Source: JALRBM01 sp964615445 (GTDB taxonomy: Bacteria > Patescibacteriota > Saccharimonadia > Saccharimonadales > Saccharimonadaceae). Taken from it: a stretch of DNA of 64,000 nucleotides. Shown here one piece after another: positions 32,985 to 41,998 of this stretch. Where the stretch lies: contig CAZTOK010000001.1 in NCBI GenBank assembly GCA_964615445.1, positions 36,142-100,141 on the forward strand, written 5' to 3'. The first letter of the stretch is position 1. Every line of letters begins with the position of its first letter. The position numbers and the translations under genes were made by a program. The notes beneath the pieces are model-generated. The model was not told the origin of the DNA. It made no database searches and saw only the letters and a list, made by a program, of their open reading frames with translations.

Positions 32985-33863
32985 ATGTACGGTGCAATCA
33001 CTGCCAATAAACGTAACACAGTCATTATCATGGCTGTGTTTATTGGGCTTGTGGGTGCTGTTGGCTGGGCGGTGGGGTATGTAAATGGAAGTCGTTCGAT
33101 TGCTGTTTGGGTGATTATTATTGCGGCTATTTATGCGCTTATCCAATATTTTATTGCTGATAAATTGGCACTTACTATGAACGGGGCGAAAGAAATTCAA
33201 AAGGCAGATGACCCACGACTGTACCGCATTGTGGAAAATCTCACCATTGCAACAGGTATGCCAATGCCAAAAGTGTATATTATTGAGGATTCCGCACCAA
33301 ATGCCCTTGCGACTGGGCGAGATCCGCAGCACGCCGTCGTCGCAGCAACTACAGGCATTCTAGAGATTATGACTGACCGTGAACTCGAAGCGGTAATGGC
33401 GCATGAGATAAGTCACGTACGTAACTATGATATTCGCGTGAGTATGATCGCGTTTGGACTCGTAAGCGCTATCGGCATCTTATCGGACATAGCCTTTCGA
33501 TTATTCTTTTTTGGCGACAGAAGAAATAACGAAAATCAAAATCCAATTATGCTTATAGTTGGTGTTATTCTGATCATTTTGGCACCGATTATTGCGGCCA
33601 TGATCCAGCTAGCTATTAGTCGTCAACGTGAATATTTGGCTGACGCAAGCGGGGTGTTGACAACACGTGATAGCGAAGGATTAGCGGATGCACTTGAGAA
33701 GTTGAAGCAATATGGTCGCCCAATGCAGCGACAAAATACGGCTTCAGCTCATCTCTTTTTTAACAATCCATTGAAACCAGGCTTTTTTAGCAATTTGTTT
33801 AGCACTCACCCGCCGCTCGATGCGCGAATTGCACGGCTACGACAGAATGCAGATAAATTTTAA
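32985..33863 (+). CDS. htpX: Membrane zinc metalloprotease HtpX
   Basis: The 292-residue M48 protease has two N-terminal helices, the zinc motif HEISH near residue 140 (AVMAHEISHVRNYDIR), further helices near 160-210, and the third-ligand region QREYLADASG near 218. It ends with NPLKPGFFSNLFSTHPPLDARIARL, typical of HtpX. It degrades misfolded membrane proteins. It shares an operon with lemA and probably the next membrane gene. Confidence 0.95.
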   Translation: MYGAITANKRNTVIIMAVFIGLVGAVGWAVGYVNGSRSIAVWVIIIAAIYALIQYFIADKLALTMNGAKEIQKADDPRLYRIVENLTIATGMPMPKVYIIEDSAPNALATGRDPQHAVVAATTGILEIMTDRELEAVMAHEISHVRNYDIRVSMIAFGLVSAIGILSDIAFRLFFFGDRRNNENQNPIMLIVGVILIILAPIIAAMIQLAISRQREYLADASGVLTTRDSEGLADALEKLKQYGRPMQRQNTASAHLFFNNPLKPGFFSNLFSTHPPLDARIARLRQNADKF

Positions 33864-33875
33864 CAGTAGGTTGCT

Positions 33876-34946
33876 ATGGCGAAAGTAAAAAAGACTCACG
33901 AAAAACAAATACTACGGCAAGATGATAGTGGCAAGCTCAAAAACAGTATTACTGCGAGCAGAGTACGAATAGCGAACTTACTTCGCCGGCGGCCACATCG
34001 TAGCTTTCAGCAGACGCGCCGACGAGATTATGCACGATCGTTACAGTTACCAGGATATTGGTCGTTTACGAATACCGTTCGCAAGACTGTATGGCAAAAT
34101 AGAAAAAGTCTTATATGGCTTGCGGTTATATACGCAGGTCTCACTGCAGTTTTCGTTGGTATTTCTTCTCAAGATACCTATTCTCAAATTAGTGACGCTA
34201 TTCGTAATACAAGCAGTGATCTATTCAAGGGGAATCTAGGAGGTATTGGACAGGCGGGGCTACTTTTGCTTGTTGGGGCGACGGGTGGTTCAGCAAATGC
34301 ATTAACGGAAGCGCAACAAATCTATGCGGCGCTTATTATTCTTTTAACGTGGCTTACGGTGGTGTGGCTGCTGCGTGCTCGTCTAGCTGGTAAAAAAATA
34401 AAGCTTCGAGATGCGTTATATAACGCTGGAGCTCCACTTCTATCAACATTTTTAGTAGCGCTCGTGGGAACTATACAGTTGTTTCCGGTTGCGCTTGCTG
34501 TTATTGGATTTGGTGGAGCATCGGCAGTCGGTCTATTTAATGGCGGCGTTGAGGCTATGGTATTTTGGACTGTCGCGGCGCTTCTTACTACATTGTCGCT
34601 TTACTGGCTGACGAGTACCTTATTCGCCTTAGTCATCGTGACGCTTCCTGGTATGTATCCCATGAAGGCTATCCGGGCAGCTGGCGATTTAGTGATAGGT
34701 CGACGTTTGCGCATTCTCCTTCGTTTTTTATGGTTGGGATTTGTGACAACGGTGGTGTGGGCTATTATTTTAATTCCAATTATTCTTTTGGATGCCTGGC
34801 TCAAGGGTGCTGTATCTGGTCTTGAATGGTTGCCAGTTGTACCGATAGCGCTGCTCATTATGACAACAGTGACAGTTATTTGGGTGGCGGCGTACGTATA
34901 TATTTTGTATAGGAGAATCGTTGATGATGACACCGCACCAGCCTGA
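33876..34946 (+). CDS. Multi-pass membrane protein, unrecognised
   Basis: The 356-residue protein has a basic N-terminal region of about 70 residues rich in Arg and Lys, then about six hydrophobic segments. These include SLIWLAVIYAGLTAVFVGI, QAGLLLLVGATGG and a conserved-looking LPGMYPMKAIRAAGDLVIGRRLRILLRF loop. No family is recognised. It lies 12 bases after htpX and overlaps the ligA start, so it is part of the lemA-htpX-ligA transcript. Confidence 0.7.
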   Translation: MAKVKKTHEKQILRQDDSGKLKNSITASRVRIANLLRRRPHRSFQQTRRRDYARSLQLPGYWSFTNTVRKTVWQNRKSLIWLAVIYAGLTAVFVGISSQDTYSQISDAIRNTSSDLFKGNLGGIGQAGLLLLVGATGGSANALTEAQQIYAALIILLTWLTVVWLLRARLAGKKIKLRDALYNAGAPLLSTFLVALVGTIQLFPVALAVIGFGGASAVGLFNGGVEAMVFWTVAALLTTLSLYWLTSTLFALVIVTLPGMYPMKAIRAAGDLVIGRRLRILLRFLWLGFVTTVVWAIILIPIILLDAWLKGAVSGLEWLPVVPIALLIMTTVTVIWVAAYVYILYRRIVDDDTAPA

Positions 34947-36948
34947 AAAACGCGCTCAAGAACTCCGTACACTACTGAGTCGTTATAGTTATGAATATCA
35001 TGTTCTGGATGCCCCAACTGTAAGTGACGCAGTATACGATAGTTTGTTTGGTGAACTGAAAAATATCGAAGCTGAGCATCCCGAGCTTATCACGCCAGAT
35101 AGTCCTACGCAGCGAGTCGGTAATGAGCTGCTTGGCGGCTTTAAAAAGGTCCAGCACAGCAGGCGTATGCTAAGTCTGAATGACGTATTTGATAAGGCAG
35201 ATGTCGAAGCGTGGGTGGCGCGCATGGATAGATTATTGCCGGGACAAACGCATGAATATTTTGCCGATATAAAAATGGATGGCCTCGCCTGTGCTCTTAT
35301 TTATCAAGATGGTCTATTCGTACAGGCAATAACGCGTGGTGATAGCTTTGTCGGTGAAGACGTCACCTCAAACGTCCGTACTATTAGTAACGTGCCGCTT
35401 CGGCTTCGTTCGGCCGAAGGATTTACGCATTTTTTGCATGGTCGCACTGAAATTCGTGGCGAAATAGTCATGTTAAAAAAAGAATTTGCAGCGCTTAACG
35501 AAAAACGTAAAGCTGCCGGTGAACCGCTATTTGCAAATCCACGTAACCTAGCTGCCGGCACAATCCGCCAACTTGACCCTAAACTTGTTGCTGAACGTCC
35601 GCTCCATTTCAGAGCATACGATTTGCTACGCGATGATCCATCGGAAGTACCAACAAATATGTTTGCTTATGAAGCTATTACCGCTTTAGGGCTGAATCGT
35701 AATATGCAAGCGCGGGTATTCACTGAGCTTGGCGATGTTATGAAATTTGTTAACGAGTGGGATAAGAAACGTGATGATCTGCCATTTAATACGGATGGTC
35801 TGGTAATAAAAGTAAATGACCGTGCACTTGCCCGTGAACTAGGTGTGGTGGGTAAACAGCCGCGGGCGGCAGTAGCATACAAATATGCTGCCGAGCAAGC
35901 GACGACTGTGGTAAAAGATATCGTTATTAGTATTGGACGAACTGGCGCGGCGACTCCTGTAGCAGTGTTTGATCCGGTCGTTGTTGCAGGTACTACCGTA
36001 CAGCACGCCAGTCTTCATAATGCCGACGAGATTGCACGAAAAGACGTGCGTGTGGGCGATACGGTTATTATCTTTAAAGCAGGTGACATTATCCCGCAGG
36101 TGCAGAGCGTTGTAAAAGAGCTCCGGCCAAAAACGGCAAAGGTATTTAACTATGAAAAAGTACTTGCCGAGCAATATCCTGAACTCACTTTTGAACGTCC
36201 AGAGGGTGAAGCGGTGTACCGTGTGAAGGGTGCAACGGGCCCTCTACTTCTAAAAAAAGCGCTCGAGCATTTTGCGAGTAAAGGTGCGCTTGATATAGAT
36301 ACGCTTGGTGAGAAAAATGTGGTTGCATTGGTAGATGCAGGGCTGGTGCGTGACCTCGCAGATATTTATACGCTTACAAAAGAACAGTTGTTGCAGCTCG
36401 AACGATTTGCTGAAATTTCCGCTTCAAAACTTGTTAATGCTATTGCTGAAAAAAAGCAGCCGTTACTTGAAAAGTTTATCTATGGACTTGGTATTCGCCA
36501 TGTGGGCGCACAAACAGCCGTTGATCTTGCAAATGCATTCGGATCGATGGAAGCGCTCCATTTTGCTAATATTGAGGAGCTTCAGGCGGTGGAAGGAATT
36601 GGCGAGGTAGTTGCTGAAAGCATTGTGGCATGGTTTGCCGATCCGGATAATGAAGCACTTCTTGAAAAGTTCGAAAAGCTGGAAGTGCGGCCGCATTTTG
36701 AGAAAAAAGCAGGTGTACTTGTGGGTATGAACTTTGTAGTGACCGGCACGCTCGAAAGTATGGGCCGTGACGAAGCTGCAGACAAAATTCGAGCACTTGG
36801 CGGTACATTTCAGACGGCAGTTGCTAAAGATACAAATTACTTGGTAGTCGGAGGTAAGGTCGGTGCAAGTAAACTTGAAAAGGCAAAAAAATACGGTACA
36901 AAAATTATCAATGAAGTTGAACTAAAAAAACTTTTAAAAGAAGCCTAA
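34924..36948 (+). CDS. ligA: NAD-dependent DNA ligase LigA lacking the zinc-finger cysteines
   Basis: The 674-residue ligase seals nicks using NAD+. Domains in order: Ia (YSYEYHVLDAPTVSDAVYD), adenylation with the lysine motif ADIKMDG near 116, OB fold, a region replacing the C4 zinc finger, helix-hairpin-helix repeats (GLGIRHVGAQTAVDLA, VEGIGEVVAESI) and a C-terminal BRCT (FVVTGTLESMGRDEA). Between about 395 and 440, where relatives have CPVC and two more cysteines, this protein reads YEKVLAEQYPELTFERPEGE and contains none; the whole protein has a single cysteine, near the active site. AGGAG precedes ATG 34924, which overlaps the previous gene. Confidence 0.95.
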   Translation: MMTPHQPEKRAQELRTLLSRYSYEYHVLDAPTVSDAVYDSLFGELKNIEAEHPELITPDSPTQRVGNELLGGFKKVQHSRRMLSLNDVFDKADVEAWVARMDRLLPGQTHEYFADIKMDGLACALIYQDGLFVQAITRGDSFVGEDVTSNVRTISNVPLRLRSAEGFTHFLHGRTEIRGEIVMLKKEFAALNEKRKAAGEPLFANPRNLAAGTIRQLDPKLVAERPLHFRAYDLLRDDPSEVPTNMFAYEAITALGLNRNMQARVFTELGDVMKFVNEWDKKRDDLPFNTDGLVIKVNDRALARELGVVGKQPRAAVAYKYAAEQATTVVKDIVISIGRTGAATPVAVFDPVVVAGTTVQHASLHNADEIARKDVRVGDTVIIFKAGDIIPQVQSVVKELRPKTAKVFNYEKVLAEQYPELTFERPEGEAVYRVKGATGPLLLKKALEHFASKGALDIDTLGEKNVVALVDAGLVRDLADIYTLTKEQLLQLERFAEISASKLVNAIAEKKQPLLEKFIYGLGIRHVGAQTAVDLANAFGSMEALHFANIEELQAVEGIGEVVAESIVAWFADPDNEALLEKFEKLEVRPHFEKKAGVLVGMNFVVTGTLESMGRDEAADKIRALGGTFQTAVAKDTNYLVVGGKVGASKLEKAKKYGTKIINEVELKKLLKEA

Positions 36949-36950
36949 AA

Positions 36951-37652
36951 GTGCGTTATATAAAAACAGACCGTCTCTATTGTTTTTCGCCACCAGTGAT
37001 GATCGCGACGTGCGTTATTGAAGTGGCGTGTGCTATATATGTCGCTGTGCGTTATAAGATGACGCCTATTTCGCGCTTGGCGATGGCTATTCTTGTTGGT
37101 CTCGCGGTATTTCAACTGGCTGAATACAATGTATGTGAGGGTTCGTGGGGAGTGAATAGTCTTACGTGGGCACGTATTGGTTACGTGGCGATCACACTTT
37201 TACCACCACTCGGACTACATCTGGCGACAAAAATTGCTGGGCAAAAACAACGTCTGCTAATTATATGTGCTTATGGAACCGCGGCAATTTTTGCCTACAT
37301 TTTCTTGTTTGCAGGGCAGGGCATGACGAGCCAAGAATGTCTTGGAAATTATGTTATCTTCCATATTGCACATTGGGCAGCTCTTCCGTATGTTATCTAT
37401 TACTATGGCTGGTTGCTTGTGAGTGTAGGGTACGCTGTATTTATAAGTACAAAGAAAAAAATAAAAGCACATAAACGACAGGCGCTTGTTGCGCTCACTG
37501 CTGGATACTTGGCGTTTATTTTACCTACTACGGCGGCAAACATTGTTGATCCATCAACTATTGCAGGCATACCTTCAATTATGTGCGGATTTGCCGTGAT
37601 CCTTGCATTGATATTGACCGGCGCAGTATTGCCCCGTGCATTTTCGCGCTAG
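36951..37652 (+). CDS. Seven-helix membrane protein, unrecognised
   Basis: The 233-residue protein has seven hydrophobic segments with short loops, and ends shortly after the last helix. Histidines and cysteines lie in or near helices (EYNVCEGSWG, NYVIFHIAHWAALPY). It begins with GTG 2 bases after the ligA stop, so it is coupled to ligA. No family or function can be given. Confidence 0.65.
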   Translation: MRYIKTDRLYCFSPPVMIATCVIEVACAIYVAVRYKMTPISRLAMAILVGLAVFQLAEYNVCEGSWGVNSLTWARIGYVAITLLPPLGLHLATKIAGQKQRLLIICAYGTAAIFAYIFLFAGQGMTSQECLGNYVIFHIAHWAALPYVIYYYGWLLVSVGYAVFISTKKKIKAHKRQALVALTAGYLAFILPTTAANIVDPSTIAGIPSIMCGFAVILALILTGAVLPRAFSR

Positions 37653-37653
37653 A

Positions 37654-37662
37654 TGCTATTAT
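37654..37662 (+). promoter_or_regulatory. Extended -10 promoter placed for leaderless mRNA of the ABC cluster
   Basis: TGCTATTAT ends 8 bases before the ATG at 37671. A second hexamer TATAGT overlaps at 37660-37665. Confidence 0.55.
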
Positions 37663-37670
37663 AGTAAGTA

Positions 37671-38390
37671 ATGAATGAGTTTCTAGGGGTTCAAGCAAAA
37701 GGACTGGTCGTTAAAAAGGCGGGAAGAAGTATTTTAAATGAACTGACGTTTGCTGTTAGAAAAGGCGCTGTTACTGGCTTGATTGGACCAAGTGGTTCTG
37801 GCAAAACGACACTCATGCGTACCATGGTTGGCGTGCAAGTGTTTTCAGGTACTTTGCGTATTTTTGAACAGTCTGCGGGAAGTAAGGCCCTTCGTAAGGC
37901 CATCGGGTATGTTACTCAGGCGCCAGCAATTTACGAAGACCTCTCGGTATTACAAAATCTGCGTTATTTTGCAACGCTGGCAAATACTCCAAAGAAAGAC
38001 GTAATCGAAATTGTAAAAACAGTTCACCTAGAGGAGCAAGCGAACCAGCTTGCTAGTACACTTTCTGGTGGACAGAAGGCACGAGTGTCGCTTGCTATTG
38101 CACTTCTTGGTGATCCTGAGCTACTTGTTTTAGATGAACCAACGGTTGGACTTGATCCACTTTTACGCCGCGAGTTATGGAATCTGTTTAAGCAGCTTGC
38201 AAATAAGGGAAAAACACTCGTCATTTCAAGCCATGTCATGGATGAAGCCGAACGCTGCGACGAATTGTTGCTTCTTCGAGATGGGCGGATACTCTGGAAT
38301 GGAACTAAAAAAGAGTTGCTCCAGAAAACACGAGAATCGTCAGTTGAGAATGCCTTTATTAGTATAGTAGAAAAAGGTGAAGGCGAATGA
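37671..38390 (+). CDS. ABC-2 transporter ATP-binding protein
   Basis: The 239-residue ATPase has Walker A GPSGSGKTTLMRT near 38, signature LSGGQKARVSLAIALL near 125, Walker B LLVLDEPTVGLDPLL and the switch histidine in VISSHVMDEAERC. It is of the DrrA/NodI type and pairs with the permease gene that overlaps its stop by 4 bases. Substrate unknown. Confidence 0.92.
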   Translation: MNEFLGVQAKGLVVKKAGRSILNELTFAVRKGAVTGLIGPSGSGKTTLMRTMVGVQVFSGTLRIFEQSAGSKALRKAIGYVTQAPAIYEDLSVLQNLRYFATLANTPKKDVIEIVKTVHLEEQANQLASTLSGGQKARVSLAIALLGDPELLVLDEPTVGLDPLLRRELWNLFKQLANKGKTLVISSHVMDEAERCDELLLLRDGRILWNGTKKELLQKTRESSVENAFISIVEKGEGE

Positions 38391-39130
38391 TCTATCATAT
38401 TCGCGTGACGTTTGCGACTACTCAGCGTATCCTGCGTCAGCTTTCCCATGACCCGCGGACACTTGTGCTTATTTTTATTGTTCCTTGCATACTTTTAGGG
38501 CTCCTGCGGTGGTTATTTGATAAGAATACGGCTCAATTTAATGCCATAGCTCCGGCACTACTGGGTGTTTTCCCCTTTGTAGTCATGTTTATTGTGACAT
38601 CTATCACTACGCTGCGGGAGCGCGTTGGCGGTACGCTTGAACGCTTAATGACACTTCCTATTGCGAAGATTGACCTACTACTTGGGTATATGTTTGCATT
38701 TGGGCTAATAGCGGTTGTTCAGGCGCTCCTTGCTAGTGCGGTACTTCTTTACGGTCTCGGTCTTACCATACAGGGACCTGATTGGTTTTTAATCTTCACT
38801 GCACTTGTTGATGCACTTTTAGGAACAGCGCTTGGCTTGTTTGTGAGTGCTTTTGCTCGAACAGAATTTCAAGCAGTGCAGTTTATGCCAGCCTTTGTTT
38901 TACCGCAAGTACTCATAGGTGGCTTATTTATGCCACTTACGCAAATGCCTGATATTTTAGAGAAGATTGCCTATTTTTTGCCGCTCACGTACGCTATTGA
39001 TGCCCTTAATAATGTGGTAACAGATAAGGATATTGCAGCTAATTCGTGGCGTGATATAGTAGTGATTGCCTGTTTTGTCGTTGGCGCGCTGTGTTTGGGT
39101 GCGTTGACGCTCCGAAGAAAAAGTAAGTAA
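38387..39130 (+). CDS. ABC-2 transporter permease
   Basis: The 247-residue protein has six hydrophobic segments in the ABC-2 layout: LSHDPRTLVLIFIVPCILLGLLRW at the start, ERVGGTLERLMTLPIAKIDLLLGY as the coupling loop, and the QFMPAFVLPQVLIGGLFMPLTQMPDI region before the last helix. It overlaps the ATPase gene by 4 bases and the following exporter gene by 1 base, so three genes are translated together. Confidence 0.9.
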   Translation: MIYHIRVTFATTQRILRQLSHDPRTLVLIFIVPCILLGLLRWLFDKNTAQFNAIAPALLGVFPFVVMFIVTSITTLRERVGGTLERLMTLPIAKIDLLLGYMFAFGLIAVVQALLASAVLLYGLGLTIQGPDWFLIFTALVDALLGTALGLFVSAFARTEFQAVQFMPAFVLPQVLIGGLFMPLTQMPDILEKIAYFLPLTYAIDALNNVVTDKDIAANSWRDIVVIACFVVGALCLGALTLRRKSK

Positions 39131-40947
39131 TGCCAATACCAAGTAAGACAAAACCTAAGAAGCTAACCGCTAAAGAATCACTTCTGGCGGTTTTTGAGGT
39201 GGCAAAAATTACCTACAAAGCAGCTCCATTTGCAGTATTCATACAAATTGCCGGCGCGGTTATCTCGGCGATACTTCCTATCGTTACTACCTATTTCGCA
39301 GCGGCAACAACGAGTGCGCTCGCCGAAGCCTACAGCGGTGATAGCACGGCCGGTGGTCGAGCGATAGAATTTGTGATTATCACCGCACTCCTAGGTGTCC
39401 TTATGACGGGCTGGAGCAGCCTGCAACAGTACGTTACCCAACTAATGCGTTATAGGGTTGAAGCGGCAATGAGCGACCGCATGTACGAACATTTTTTGTC
39501 ACTCGATTTTTGGCGATATGACGATAAGGATACAGTCGATATGTACGATCGAGCATCGCAATTCGCACGGTTCTTTCCGTATATTTTTGATCGACTGGCA
39601 GGCATCGTTTCGCAGTTCATTTCTATGATTGCTGGCCTTGTTGCGCTGCTTATTGTAAGTTGGTGGCTTGGAGCTATTGCCATTATTGCAGTTGTTCCGG
39701 GTATTTATATTCAATTTAAGTTATCGCGGGCACAAGTTGCTCACTGGAATGGTAACGTTGAGACGCGTCGTGCTAAAAGTATGATCGAGTGGAATTTGTT
39801 GCAACCAAAAAACATTGCCGAGCTCCGTTTGTATGGTCTGGTGCGCTTTCTGCTCGATCTTCGCATGAAACTGCGTGACCAGGACGAAAAAGAACGTATT
39901 GAATTTGAACGGAAATATATTTGGTTGCGACTTGGCGCAGATGTGATTGAGGCTGTTGCCGAAGTGGTGGCACTTTTATGGATTGTGTTTCAAATTATTG
40001 GCCGCGTGCAACCGATCGGACAGTTTTTGTATGTGCAGCAGGTAGTATCACGTGCTCTTAGTGGTGCAAGCGGATTTGTATCACAGTTAAGCTCTATTGA
40101 TGAAGACCTGGCGAATTTGTTTGATTACCAGCAATTTATGGCATTTCCTATTAGGGCTAATGAAGGCGAAAAGCTGCCAAGGCTTCCCGAGAAAATCGAA
40201 CTTAAAAATATCTCGTTCCACTATCCGCAAACCGATCGCCTTGTGTTAAATAATGTTTCGTTTACGATTCAGCAAGGTCAACATGTAGCCATTGTAGGTG
40301 AAAATGGCGCAGGGAAATCCACACTTATTAAATTGCTTACAGGCTTATACCATCCAACTAGCGGTGCTATTTTGCTGGATGGAATTAATCTTGAAACGGT
40401 TGACGTAAGCTCGTGGCATAAGCAACTTGGTGTCTTGCAACAAGATTACCTTGCCTACACTTTTGCGACAGCGGGTGAAAATATTTACTATGGTGACGTT
40501 GAGGCGCCACATAACAAAGAGCGTCTAAATAAAGCCATGGATAAGGCTGAGGTGCGAAAAGTAATTGAAAAATTACCGTCGGGGCTTGATAGCTACGTTA
40601 GTACCTGGATGAAAGATAACAAAGGTAAAAATGGTACAGATCTTTCGGGCGGCCAGTGGCAGCGTCTTGCTTTGGCGCGCAACTTTTATCGCGATAGCCC
40701 TATGATTATCCTCGATGAGCCGACGTCGGCGATTGATGCACTCGCCGAATCTCGTATTTTTAAGCATTTGTTTGCTGATAAAAGACGGACCATTGTGACC
40801 ATTAGTCATCGCCTGACGACTATTGAAAAGGCTGATATGATTTACATGATGCAGGAGGGTGCGCTAGTAGAACAGGGGACGCACCAAGAACTTGTTGCAA
40901 AACGCGGTGCATATTATACGATGTTCGAGAGTCAACTGCACGAATAA
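39130..40947 (+). CDS. ABC exporter, fused membrane domain and ATPase
   Basis: The 605-residue protein has a six-helix membrane domain (residues about 35-320) and an ATPase with Walker A GENGAGKSTLIKLL near 400, signature LSGGQWQRLALARNFYRDSP and Walker B IILDEPTSAIDALAES. The switch region reads ISHRLTTIEKADMIYMM. It is unlike the pair at 5-8.5 kb and closer to exporters of peptides or lipids. It probably works as a homodimer. Its start overlaps the permease stop (TAATG). Confidence 0.92.
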   Translation: MPIPSKTKPKKLTAKESLLAVFEVAKITYKAAPFAVFIQIAGAVISAILPIVTTYFAAATTSALAEAYSGDSTAGGRAIEFVIITALLGVLMTGWSSLQQYVTQLMRYRVEAAMSDRMYEHFLSLDFWRYDDKDTVDMYDRASQFARFFPYIFDRLAGIVSQFISMIAGLVALLIVSWWLGAIAIIAVVPGIYIQFKLSRAQVAHWNGNVETRRAKSMIEWNLLQPKNIAELRLYGLVRFLLDLRMKLRDQDEKERIEFERKYIWLRLGADVIEAVAEVVALLWIVFQIIGRVQPIGQFLYVQQVVSRALSGASGFVSQLSSIDEDLANLFDYQQFMAFPIRANEGEKLPRLPEKIELKNISFHYPQTDRLVLNNVSFTIQQGQHVAIVGENGAGKSTLIKLLTGLYHPTSGAILLDGINLETVDVSSWHKQLGVLQQDYLAYTFATAGENIYYGDVEAPHNKERLNKAMDKAEVRKVIEKLPSGLDSYVSTWMKDNKGKNGTDLSGGQWQRLALARNFYRDSPMIILDEPTSAIDALAESRIFKHLFADKRRTIVTISHRLTTIEKADMIYMMQEGALVEQGTHQELVAKRGAYYTMFESQLHE

Positions 40948-40981
40948 TAAAATACTCCCTAGGTAAGGGAGTATTTTATTA
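40945..40981. terminator. Bidirectional terminator between the ABC exporter and the RRM gene
   Basis: A 16-bp inverted repeat with core aatactccct/agggagtatt and loop aggta; its ends are A-rich and T-rich on either side. Confidence 0.88.
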
Positions 40982-40992
40982 GCGGGTAAGAA

Positions 40993-41331
40993 TTACCAGC
41001 TGCGTTGACGGAATGAGTTACCGCCGTTACGATCGCCGCCACGGTTGTTACCACCGAAGTCACGTCGAGGACGCTCTTCGCGTGGACGAGCAAGACCGAC
41101 GTTGATTTCACGTCCATCAAGCTCTTTGCCGTTAAGCTGGTCAACCGCTTTTTGGTTGTCATCTTCGTTGACGAAGGTAACGAACCCAAAGCCCTTTGAA
41201 CGATCGTTGTTGTCACGGTCACGAACAACGTGCGCGCTTTCAACTTCACCAATTTGTTCAAAAAAGGCTTTTAAACTATCGTCGGTAGTTGTGTAAGCAA
41301 GACTACCGATGAAAAGATTTTGTTGTGCCAT
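40993..41331 (-). CDS. RNA-binding protein with one RRM domain and a glycine-arginine tail
   Basis: The 112-residue protein has a single RRM with RNP2 LFIGSL at residue 6 and RNP1 KGFGFVTF near 47, followed by a tail rich in Arg, Gly and Asn (residues 80-112). This matches the small RRM proteins of cyanobacteria and many CPR bacteria, which bind RNA and are often linked to cold or stress. AAGGAA lies 14 bases before ATG. It is divergent from a candidate structured RNA at 41474-41639. Confidence 0.93.
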   Translation of the reverse strand: MAQQNLFIGSLAYTTTDDSLKAFFEQIGEVESAHVVRDRDNNDRSKGFGFVTFVNEDDNQKAVDQLNGKELDGREINVGLARPREERPRRDFGGNNRGGDRNGGNSFRQRSW

Positions 41332-41473
41332 AAAATGGTATGCTTCCTTGTTTAAGTTGTGTCAGATCGACCATGCGGCGAACTTTTCAAGGGAGACGTA
41401 CCATGTAAATTAAGTAGTCTAACATTTCGCTATGCTTCTGAACATCCTTATTTAAGCATAATTCTCGTGGGAA

Positions 41474-41639
41474 TGCTACGGCAAAGCTTGTACATTTAAG
41501 AAAGTAGGCGCATAATAAGCACAAGCTGGTACGCCAAAGGGGTGCCCCTTTGCAAAAACAAACAGTTGACCAAAAGCCGTGCCCCGGGTGGGCGCGTAGC
41601 AGCGAAAAAACTCACCTCTGGAACAAGCGGTGAGTTTTT
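41474..41639 (+). ncRNA. Candidate structured RNA upstream of tRNA-Ala
   Basis: This gene-free stretch can fold into a closed domain. The outer stem is tgctacg/cgtagca (41474-41480 with 41595-41601). Inside are agcttgt/acaagct (41485-41491 with 41521-41527), caaagggg/cccctttg (41535-41542 with 41545-41552) and a gcccc/gggtgggc hairpin near 41581. An 11-bp terminator (aaaaactcacc with ggtgagttttt, 41606-41639) follows. No open frame of note and no known family recognised. A -10-like CATAAT lies at 41457. Strand is inferred from the terminator position. Confidence 0.45.
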
Positions 41640-41647
41640 GCTACAAT
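41639..41647 (+). promoter_or_regulatory. Extended -10 promoter of tRNA-Ala
   Basis: TGCTACAAT directly follows the T run of the upstream terminator and ends 11 bases before the tRNA. Confidence 0.65.
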
Positions 41648-41658
41648 AGGGCAAGTTC

Positions 41659-41735
41659 GGGGCATTGGCGCAGATGGCTAGCGCGCTTCCATGGCATGGA
41701 AGAGGTCAAGGGTTCGAATCCCTTATGCTCCACCA
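41659..41735 (+). tRNA. tRNA-Ala(GGC), CCA encoded
   Basis: The acceptor ggggcat pairs with atgctcc, then A and CCA. The anticodon arm cttcc-atggcat-ggaag gives GGC. The T-arm is aagggttcgaatccctt. Confidence 0.95.
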
Positions 41736-41771
41736 AATGAAAATGATAACCACGGATTGCACGATAGAGTT

Positions 41772-41797
41772 CAGTTCCCGGCGGGGGCTGATTTTTT
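41772..41797 (+). terminator. Terminator of tRNA-Ala
   Basis: cagttccc pairs with gggggctg (some G-T pairs), followed by six T. Confidence 0.75.
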
Positions 41798-41881
41798 AAT
41801 ACTGGTGGGAATCGTTATGTTTCTCTGACAATTGTAAGTGTAACTCGTTACCAATTATTCAATCGTATGCTCGAGGGAATT

Positions 41882-41983
41882 ATGACAAAACAGCCATTAT
41901 GCATAAAGAGTTACATAGTCCTAAACGAAGAGCACCCCGACACCACAACGGCGCGAAGCGTCTTCGTTGTAGCTCGGGGGTGA
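41882..41983 (+). CDS. Possible 33-residue peptide
   Basis: GAGGG 5 bases before an ATG opens a 33-codon frame. Its 3' half is the terminator hairpin of the gene on the other strand, so the coding signal may be accidental. No similarity recognised. Confidence 0.2.
   Translation: MTKQPLCIKSYIVLNEEHPDTTTARSVFVVARG
41933..41982 (-). terminator. Branched hairpin after the orphan gene at 41999
   Basis: Nested stems cacccc/ggggtg, acaacg/cgttgt and cgc/gcg form a long imperfect hairpin 17 bases after the minus-strand stop. Confidence 0.65.
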
Positions 41984-41998
41984 TAGAAGGACTCGATA

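Noticed and set aside
41474..41639. tmRNA, RNase P RNA or SRP RNA
   Set aside because: The characteristic sequences of these RNAs (tmRNA tRNA-like ends, RNase P P4 core, SRP GGAA/AGCA domain) were not seen.
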